Of a stretch of 64,000 nt of DNA, positions 57,694-64,000 are shown piece by piece. The DNA is taken from NCBI GenBank assembly GCA_005798445.1, contig SYJG01000329.1, forward strand, positions 1 to 64,000, in the 5' to 3' direction. This stretch comes from Planctomyces sp. GTDB taxonomy: Bacteria > Planctomycetota > Planctomycetia > Planctomycetales > Planctomycetaceae. The notes below the pieces were generated by a model. It saw nothing but the letters and a program-made list of their open reading frames with translations. It was not told the DNA's origin and made no database searches. Every line of letters starts with the position of its first letter. Positions within the stretch are counted from its first letter, which is position 1. The translations under genes and the position numbers were made by a program.

Positions 57694-59055
57694 ATGTTTG
57701 GCGTCAGCAGTCTCGTTCGACAGTGTGACGGCGTCTCTAGGCGGACAGTTTTGCAGGCTGGAAGCTTGGGGCTGTTCGGTTTGAGCCTACCAAACCTGCT
57801 GCGAGCCGAAGCCGCGTCGAAGTCCGAGTCGAAGCCGATGAACTGCATCCTGCTGTTCACGGCGGGCGGGATGAGCAACATCGACACGTTCGACATGAAG
57901 CCGGACGCTCCGGTCGAATATCGCGGCGAGTTCACACCGATCTCCAGCAACGTCCCCGGCACGCAGGTCTGCGAACACCTGCCGCGAATGGCTCAGGCGA
58001 TGGACAAGGTCTGCATGATCAAGTCGATCGTCCACGCCGAGAGCGGCGATCACACGGCCGCGATGCACTACATGCTGACCGGCTACCCGCAGCGCCCCGA
58101 TCCCACCGGGCAGCCGATTGGCTCGACGATTTATCCGGCCTTCGGATCAGTGATCTCGAAGGAACTTGGTTGGCGAAACAATCTCCCGCCAAACGTGCTC
58201 ATCGGCGGCAAGATGAGCTACGTCGGAGCGGGCTATCTGAGTTCCAAATTCGATCCGCTCACGATCGCGAGCGACCCAAACGCCAAAGACTTTCAAGTCG
58301 AGAATGTCAGCATCCCCAACGAAGTCGGCTTCGATCGGACGATGCGCCGACGCCGAATGCTCGACCGACTGGACGGCTGGCAGCGGCAAGTCGATTCGGC
58401 GATGAAGTCACCCAACGCGGTCTCGGCCGGCGGCGATGTGCTCGACCGGAGCGAGTTCTACCGGCAAGCGTTCGACCTCATCACGTCCCCGGCCGCGAAG
58501 AAAGCGTTCGACCTCGCGTCCGAACCTGACGCGATGCGCGATCGCTACGGCCGCACACGCGAAGGGCAGGGGACGCTACTCGCTCGGCGATTGATCGAGT
58601 CGGGAGTTCGCTTCGTCACCGTCGGCTTCAACGGCTGGGACACTCACGACAAAAACTTCGTGCGGTTGAAACAGCCGCTGCTGCCGACGCTCGATCAAGC
58701 CTGGTCGGCGTTGCTGGAAGATTTATCGCAGCGCGGGCTACTCGATTCGACGCTCGTGATTTGTGCGGGAGAGTTCGGTCGCACTCCGGGCGTGAACGGC
58801 GCGGCGGGCCGCGACCACTACGCTCCGTGCAATGCCGTCGGCTTCAGCGGTGCGGGAACAGCAATGGGGCACACAATCGGAAAGACCGACAGCAAATGCA
58901 CGTCGGTCGTCGGCCAGAGCAACAGCACGCTCGATTACTCCGCGACGATCTATCGGCTGCTGGGCATCGACGACTCGAAAGAGTACCACACCGAAGACGG
59001 CCGCCCCGTGCTCATCAACGCCGGCGGCAAACCGATGGCTGGCGTGATCGCGTGA
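57694..59055 (+). CDS. DUF1501 family protein with Tat-like signal
   Basis: CDGVSRRTVLQAGSLGLFGLSLPNLLRAEA; FTAGGMSNIDTFDMKP; CAGEFGRTPGVNGAAGRDHYAP. Confidence 0.92.
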   Translation: MFGVSSLVRQCDGVSRRTVLQAGSLGLFGLSLPNLLRAEAASKSESKPMNCILLFTAGGMSNIDTFDMKPDAPVEYRGEFTPISSNVPGTQVCEHLPRMAQAMDKVCMIKSIVHAESGDHTAAMHYMLTGYPQRPDPTGQPIGSTIYPAFGSVISKELGWRNNLPPNVLIGGKMSYVGAGYLSSKFDPLTIASDPNAKDFQVENVSIPNEVGFDRTMRRRRMLDRLDGWQRQVDSAMKSPNAVSAGGDVLDRSEFYRQAFDLITSPAAKKAFDLASEPDAMRDRYGRTREGQGTLLARRLIESGVRFVTVGFNGWDTHDKNFVRLKQPLLPTLDQAWSALLEDLSQRGLLDSTLVICAGEFGRTPGVNGAAGRDHYAPCNAVGFSGAGTAMGHTIGKTDSKCTSVVGQSNSTLDYSATIYRLLGIDDSKEYHTEDGRPVLINAGGKPMAGVIA

Positions 59056-59057
59056 AC

Positions 59058-59148
59058 GTACGCCTCGTTCCACGAGGCGGAGCTGATTCACACAGACTTC
59101 GATGAGCTTCGACAGCAGCAGCTTCGCCTCGTGGAACGAGGCGACTAC
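59058..59148. repeat. GTAG-type REPIN-like pair: GTACGCCTCGTTCCACGAGGCGGAG ... CTTCGCCTCGTGGAACGAGGCGACTAC
   Basis: Direct reading; right arm reversed is GTAG+TCGCCTCG-TTCCA-CGAGGCGA. Confidence 0.85.
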
Positions 59149-59175
59149 GTTTTCACGATCAACGATTGGCTCAAT

Positions 59176-61278
59176 ATGTCACGGTTGCTTGGTTCTGCCC
59201 TGGGCGTGTCGGTGCTGCTTTTCTCGACCAGCACTGCCTTCGCTCAACTGCCGCAGGCTCCGCAGTACGCCGACTGTCGGCTGGATTCGGTCTTTCCGAA
59301 TGGAGGCCAACAAGGAACGACGGTCACGGTCATATTCCGTGGGCAAGCCTACGCTTTGAATCCGCCGCGCAACGTCATCATCGACGGGCCTCCCGGTATC
59401 ACGTTGAAGGAACTCAAGGAAGGCGAAAAGGGGACGGTTGTCGGCACGTTGGAGATTGCGGCCGATGCGCCGCCAGGACGTCGCTGGCTGCGGATTGTCA
59501 ACGACCGCAGCGGGCTGACCAACTTCACCCACTTTGTGGTCAGCCGGTTGCCGGAGACATTGGAAGTCGAGCCGAACAATGAACTCGCGAAGGCGACCGC
59601 CGTCACAACGCCGGCCGTCATCAACGGGAAGATTGACCCAAAGGCGGACATCGACTGCATCCGGTTCGCGGGGAAAGCGGGGCAAAAACTCGTCGCAGCG
59701 ATCGCGGCGTTTTCGCTGGAAATACACGGCCAGTACAAGGACTACGGCATCGCCGATTTCAGCCTCGAACTGCTCGACGCTGACGGCCGCACGCTGGCAG
59801 CGGCGGAAGACACGCTCGGTTTCGATCCGCTGATCGAACACACGCTGCCGCGCGACGGCGATTACTTCGTGCGGGTGACGATGCTGAACTTCGGTGGCTA
59901 TCCCGACGCGGTTTATCGACTGACGCTCGGCGAGGTGCCCTATCTGATCGGCACGTTCCCATCGGGACTGCAACGAGGGACCGAAGCCGACGTCGAGCTC
60001 TTCGGCCCCAACATTCCACCCGGAACAAAACGCCGTATCAAAGCGGAGACCGACCTGACCATCCCGTTACAACACGTCGCACTCGATGGGCCGAACCATT
60101 CCGGCCTCGATTGGCCGCTCGCGATCGGCGACTTCCCGGAGCAACTCGAAGCCGAACCGAACAACGATCGCGAACATGCTCAGCCGGTATCGTGGCCGGC
60201 GACGATCAACGCTCGCTTCGCCGAACCCAACGATGCCGACTGGTATCGCGTCTCGCTGACGGCCGGCCAGAAAGTTTGGTTCGACGTGATCGCTCAGCGA
60301 TTCACCGAATCGCCCGTCGATACGCTGCTGCAAGTCTTCGACGCGGCAGGAACAATGCTCGCCGAGAACGACGACGATTCGCATGATCCCGAATACGAAT
60401 CGTTTCACCACTTCCGCACGACCGACAGCAAGCTGCTGTTCACGACTCCGGCGGCAGGTGACTTCTTCGTGAAGTTGACGGACACGAGTGGCAACAGCGG
60501 CTCGCGAGCTGTCTATCGGCTGACGATCAAAGAGGCGAAGCCTGATTTTCATGTGCGGCACTTCCCCGATGCCGTGCCAATTTGGGGACCGGGATCGACG
60601 GCGGCCGTACTCGTGAAGATCGATCACCTCGCCGACTTCAACGACGATGTCGAGTGCTCGATCGAGGGCTTGCCCGACGGTTGGAAGAGCTCGTCAGCCG
60701 TGTCGCTCGGTCGGAAGCCGGAGCGGTACTACAACAACTACCAGCGGAAAGTTTTTCTGACGATCACCGCTCCGGCCGACGCGCCGCTCGCGACGGTGGT
60801 CCCGTTCCGAGTCATTGGCCGGGCAAAGCGTGGCGAGGAAACCATCGAGCATCGCTCGTGGCCGCTGACGCTGTTCTACACCAGCGACATCGGCTTCTTC
60901 CGAGCCAGCCAGCAAACGCGGGCGGTCATCGCGAAGCCGCAGGGGCCGTGGCTGGAACTCGCGGGCGTCACGGAACTCAAGCTGAAGCCCGGCGGCACCG
61001 CGACTCTGCCCGTGAAGGTTCTCGGAGCCGCAGCGGACCTGAAGGCCATGCCGATCGTGATCAATCTCGCGACGAACGGCGTCGCCGCTGGTCTGGTGAC
61101 TCCGCAAAATGCCACGATCAAAGAGGGCATCGCCGAAGTCACGATCAAAATCCCAGCCGAGATGCCGATCGGGACATTTCACATCGTGGCCGCTCAGACT
61201 TGGGGGAGCGACATTCGAGTCGGAATGCCGGGGCCGTGTACTCCGCCGATCAAAATGGTGGTCGAACCGGCGAAATGA
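59176..61278 (+). CDS. Secreted protein with pre-peptidase C-terminal (PPC)-type domains
   Basis: LGSALGVSVLLFSTSTAFAQ signal; VEPNNELAKATAVTTPAVINGKIDPKADIDCIRFAGKAGQKLV; EAEPNNDREHAQPVSWPATINARFAEPNDADWYRVSLTAGQKV. Confidence 0.85.
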   Translation: MSRLLGSALGVSVLLFSTSTAFAQLPQAPQYADCRLDSVFPNGGQQGTTVTVIFRGQAYALNPPRNVIIDGPPGITLKELKEGEKGTVVGTLEIAADAPPGRRWLRIVNDRSGLTNFTHFVVSRLPETLEVEPNNELAKATAVTTPAVINGKIDPKADIDCIRFAGKAGQKLVAAIAAFSLEIHGQYKDYGIADFSLELLDADGRTLAAAEDTLGFDPLIEHTLPRDGDYFVRVTMLNFGGYPDAVYRLTLGEVPYLIGTFPSGLQRGTEADVELFGPNIPPGTKRRIKAETDLTIPLQHVALDGPNHSGLDWPLAIGDFPEQLEAEPNNDREHAQPVSWPATINARFAEPNDADWYRVSLTAGQKVWFDVIAQRFTESPVDTLLQVFDAAGTMLAENDDDSHDPEYESFHHFRTTDSKLLFTTPAAGDFFVKLTDTSGNSGSRAVYRLTIKEAKPDFHVRHFPDAVPIWGPGSTAAVLVKIDHLADFNDDVECSIEGLPDGWKSSSAVSLGRKPERYYNNYQRKVFLTITAPADAPLATVVPFRVIGRAKRGEETIEHRSWPLTLFYTSDIGFFRASQQTRAVIAKPQGPWLELAGVTELKLKPGGTATLPVKVLGAAADLKAMPIVINLATNGVAAGLVTPQNATIKEGIAEVTIKIPAEMPIGTFHIVAAQTWGSDIRVGMPGPCTPPIKMVVEPAK

Positions 61279-61413
61279 CCGGAGTTTCTCGTCGCGCGGC
61301 TCGCTTGCATCGGCAAGGCTCGCAACTACAATCCCGCGTTCCGAAATTGGCTGGAAACCAGCAAATTTTTCAATCGAACGCCAAACACGCGAGCGAAAAC
61401 TGAGGAGAGGTCG

Positions 61414-62022
61414 ATGGGGCGGTACACAGGTCCGAAGGCGCGCATCAATCGCCGTCTGGAGCAACAAGTCTACGAAACGTCGGGCGCGATCCGAGCGTCC
61501 GAGAAGCGGCAGCAACCTCCCGGACAACACATCCGCAAGAAGAAGCTCTCGACCTTCGGCCAGGGCATGCGCGAGAAGCAGAAGATCAAGTACTACTACG
61601 GCCTGCGTGAACGCCAACTCCGTCGGTATTTCGACGAGGCTCGCCGATTGCCGGGCAACACGGGCGAACGTTTGATGGTCATGTGTGAGTGCCGACTGGA
61701 CAACATCATCCGCCGCTCTGGTTTGACCCGCACCCGTTTGCAAGCTCGTCAGGGAGTCGTTCACTCGCACTTCCAGGTCAACGGCCGGACGGTCAGCATT
61801 CCGTCGATCCTGTTGAAGCCGGGCGACGTCGTGCGAGTTCGCGACCGCCACAATCTCAAGAAATATTACGAGGAACTCGCCGCATCCAACTCTTCGGAGA
61901 AGTGCGATTGGATCGCGACCGACGAGAAGGCTCTGGAAGTTCGCATCACCAGCATGCCGGGAGCCAGCGACGTCAGCCTGCCGGTCGATGTCGGCCAAGT
62001 CGTCGTGTTCCTGTCTCGCTAG
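61414..62022 (+). CDS. rpsD: 30S ribosomal protein S4
   Basis: MGRYTGPKARINRRLEQQVYE; MCECRLDNIIRRSGLTRTRLQARQGVVHSHFQVNGRTVSIPSILLKPGDVV. Confidence 0.96.
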   Translation: MGRYTGPKARINRRLEQQVYETSGAIRASEKRQQPPGQHIRKKKLSTFGQGMREKQKIKYYYGLRERQLRRYFDEARRLPGNTGERLMVMCECRLDNIIRRSGLTRTRLQARQGVVHSHFQVNGRTVSIPSILLKPGDVVRVRDRHNLKKYYEELAASNSSEKCDWIATDEKALEVRITSMPGASDVSLPVDVGQVVVFLSR

Positions 62023-62050
62023 TCGTCCAGGACGGATGCAACAACGATAC

Positions 62051-62081
62051 GAGCCACCGCCCAGTGCGTTGGCTCTTTTCG
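62051..62081 (+). terminator. Possible rho-independent terminator after rpsD
   Basis: GAGCCACCGCCCAGTGCGTTGGCTC followed by TTTTCGTTT. Confidence 0.6.
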
Positions 62082-62138
62082 TTTGGGCCTTGCGATGCTG
62101 TCGCATCACACCTCTCGTCGTCCCGTGAAGGACATGTC

Positions 62139-62795
62139 ATGTCCGAGAAACTTCACCCAGCCGTATTGCTGATCGGGATGCCCGGCGTGGGCAAGGGGAC
62201 GCAGGGCAAACTGCTCGCGAAAATCCAAGGGCTGTTCCATCTCTCGACCGGCGAGATCTTGCGCTCGTTGCGGGACGATACGGACGATGGCCGCTTGGTG
62301 GCCGACTGCCTCCGTCGTGGGCAACTGGCCCCTGACAACTTGATGCTTGAGATTTGGCAGCATTGGCTCTCTGCGGAAATCGAGGCGGGGCATTACCGTC
62401 CCGACGAGCAGGTGTTGTTGCTCGATGGCATCCCACGAAATCTTTTCCAGTGCGAACGGTTGTCGGAACACATCGATGTGCTGCAAATCATCTACCTCAA
62501 CCCTCCGGACGATGAACCGATCGTTCAGCGTTTGCGGCAGCGAGCGTTGATCGAGGGACGCTCTGACGACGCCGACGAATCGATCATTCGCAACCGGTTT
62601 GAAATCTATCGCCGCGAGACCGCTCCGATTCTGAACTTCTATCGTCCCGAAGTGATCAGTGAGATCGACCCGATGGGCTCATCGGCTGAGGTGTTGAAGC
62701 GAATTCTCGAAGTCCTCATTCCGGTCATCGTCGCCAATCGCGGCTCCATCGACCAAATTGACGTCGGTGAAATTCAGCCGGATGATGCCGAGTAA
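62139..62795 (+). CDS. adk: Adenylate kinase-like nucleoside monophosphate kinase
   Basis: VLLIGMPGVGKGTQGKLLAKIQGLFHLSTGEILRSL; VLLLDGIPRNLFQCERL. Confidence 0.9.
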   Translation: MSEKLHPAVLLIGMPGVGKGTQGKLLAKIQGLFHLSTGEILRSLRDDTDDGRLVADCLRRGQLAPDNLMLEIWQHWLSAEIEAGHYRPDEQVLLLDGIPRNLFQCERLSEHIDVLQIIYLNPPDDEPIVQRLRQRALIEGRSDDADESIIRNRFEIYRRETAPILNFYRPEVISEIDPMGSSAEVLKRILEVLIPVIVANRGSIDQIDVGEIQPDDAE

Positions 62796-62845
62796 TTCTT
62801 CGCTCGCATTCCGCAAGCGGATGATCTGATGGGCCGCCTCGTCGC

Positions 62846-64000
62846 ATGATCGTCATCCCTCTCAACACCGACGCACCGATCTACCATTGGCCGTGGATGA
62901 CGTTGGTCTTGATCGCCGCGAACGTCGTCACGTTTTTTCTGACGGGAGGCGGCAGAGAAACTGACGGCTGGCTGCTGCAATTCGGCAATGGCCTGCATCC
63001 GCTCGAATGGGCGGCCTACAACTTTCTGCACTTCGGTTGGCTGCACCTAATCGGGAACATGATCTTCCTGTGGGGCTTCGGCTTGATCGTCGAAGGAAAG
63101 CTGGGCTGGTGGCGATTCCTGTTGCTGTACTTGGCGATTGGATCGCTCGGTGGCGCGTTCATTCAGTCCGTGATGCTTGGCCGTACGGATGAAGTCGCCG
63201 CAGCGGGTCTTGGCGGCTCATCGCTCACCGTCTATGGCTTGCTTGCCATTTGTATGATTTGGGCACCGAAGAACGAACTGGATGTGTTCATGTACTTCGG
63301 ACTCCGGCCCATGACGGTCGAAATCTCCAATCTCATGTTTGGCCTCTGGTACATCGCCGAACAATTCTTTTGGGCGTGGCTAAGTGGCTTCTCGATGGGC
63401 AGCGCGTTCGTGCATCTGGTGGGCGCGTTCTGGGGTGCCGGAATCGGCGTCGCGATGCTCAAGCTGGGCTGGGTCGATTGCGAGAACTGGGATTTGTTCG
63501 CTTTGTGGAGCGGCCGGCTCGGTCAGCCGGTCGATCTCGTTCGCTGGCAAGACAACATCGAGATCACTCATTCGCCGAACCTGAGTGATGAGAAGACCGC
63601 GGCCTCAGCAACCACACCGAAGAAGAAGGCCAAATTCCGTCCGTCGATTTATCTGTCTACGAGCCGTTCGAAGCGAGGTAAGCCAGCCGCTGAAGCGACG
63701 CCCTCACCCTCCGGTTCCGACGCTTCCACCTCCAAGCGATCAATGTCCGAGTCCTCGCGGCCGGCTATGACACTCAAGGTCTTGGCTCGGATGCGCGAGC
63801 TGCTTCGTACTGACAAGCCGCAAGCAGCGCTCCGCGAGTATCGCAAGCGACTGCTCACCGTCGATCAATGGCCGTTGGACGCAGACGATTTGCAGGCTCT
63901 GGCTGACGGCCTCTTCAAACTCAAGCTGTGGGACGAGACGACACCGCTGCTCGAAGAATTCATCGAGCGATTTCCGACGCGAGCCGACTCCGCCCGGATC
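62846..64000 (+). CDS. Rhomboid-family membrane protein with C-terminal tail; runs past the window end
   Basis: Manual translation from ATG 62846, open to 64000: HFGWLHLIGNMIFLWGFG, GLGGSSLTVYGLL, AFVHLVGAFWGAGIG; absent from the ORF track because no stop in window. Confidence 0.75.
   Translation, partial: MIVIPLNTDAPIYHWPWMTLVLIAANVVTFFLTGGGRETDGWLLQFGNGLHPLEWAAYNFLHFGWLHLIGNMIFLWGFGLIVEGKLGWWRFLLLYLAIGSLGGAFIQSVMLGRTDEVAAAGLGGSSLTVYGLLAICMIWAPKNELDVFMYFGLRPMTVEISNLMFGLWYIAEQFFWAWLSGFSMGSAFVHLVGAFWGAGIGVAMLKLGWVDCENWDLFALWSGRLGQPVDLVRWQDNIEITHSPNLSDEKTAASATTPKKKAKFRPSIYLSTSRSKRGKPAAEATPSPSGSDASTSKRSMSESSRPAMTLKVLARMRELLRTDKPQAALREYRKRLLTVDQWPLDADDLQALADGLFKLKLWDETTPLLEEFIERFPTRADSARI

Noticed and set aside
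60694-62109. Minus-strand 471 aa ORF
   Set aside because: Antisense to the PPC-domain gene and rpsD.
1-64000. tRNA, rRNA, CRISPR, integrase/transposase or prophage genes
   Set aside because: None recognised by reading; a covariance-model scan would be needed to exclude small RNAs.

Overview
This 64 kb chromosomal window appears to come from a planctomycete. Evidence for that: Tat-type DUF1501 proteins, a Tat-signal Gfo/Idh/MocA oxidoreductase, and a '[12 protein letters not shown]' export-type N-terminus. The most conserved part is a complete minus-strand S10-spc-alpha ribosomal superoperon (rpsJ at ~52.35 kb down to rplQ at ~38.9 kb). It lacks rpmD, and lacks rpsD, adk, map and infA at their usual places; rpsD and an adk-like gene sit next to each other at 61.4-62.8 kb on the other strand. 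Also present: a surface-glycan cluster (13.2-22.9 kb), a pilT gene, a possible operon built around a membrane-anchored GspE/PilB-like ATPase (27.3-31.3 kb), a fused FAD-oxidoreductase/SelD, cobA-hemD, ald, glgA and serA. Main findings: (1) a ~720-residue exported protein made almost entirely of an uninterrupted 11-residue (hendecad) repeat with an aromatic residue every 11th position, whose plausible start lies in another frame across a 6-base homopolymer; (2) several families of palindromic repeats, six of them GTAG+hairpin elements arranged like REP/REPIN sequences; (3) some of these palindromes read through in frame inside protein-coding genes, including at the domain junction of the oxidoreductase-SelD fusion; (4) the GspE-like ATPase with a predicted signal peptide and membrane segments. 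No rRNA, tRNA, CRISPR array, prophage or transposase gene was recognised. All product calls come from reading the translations by eye; no database search was run.
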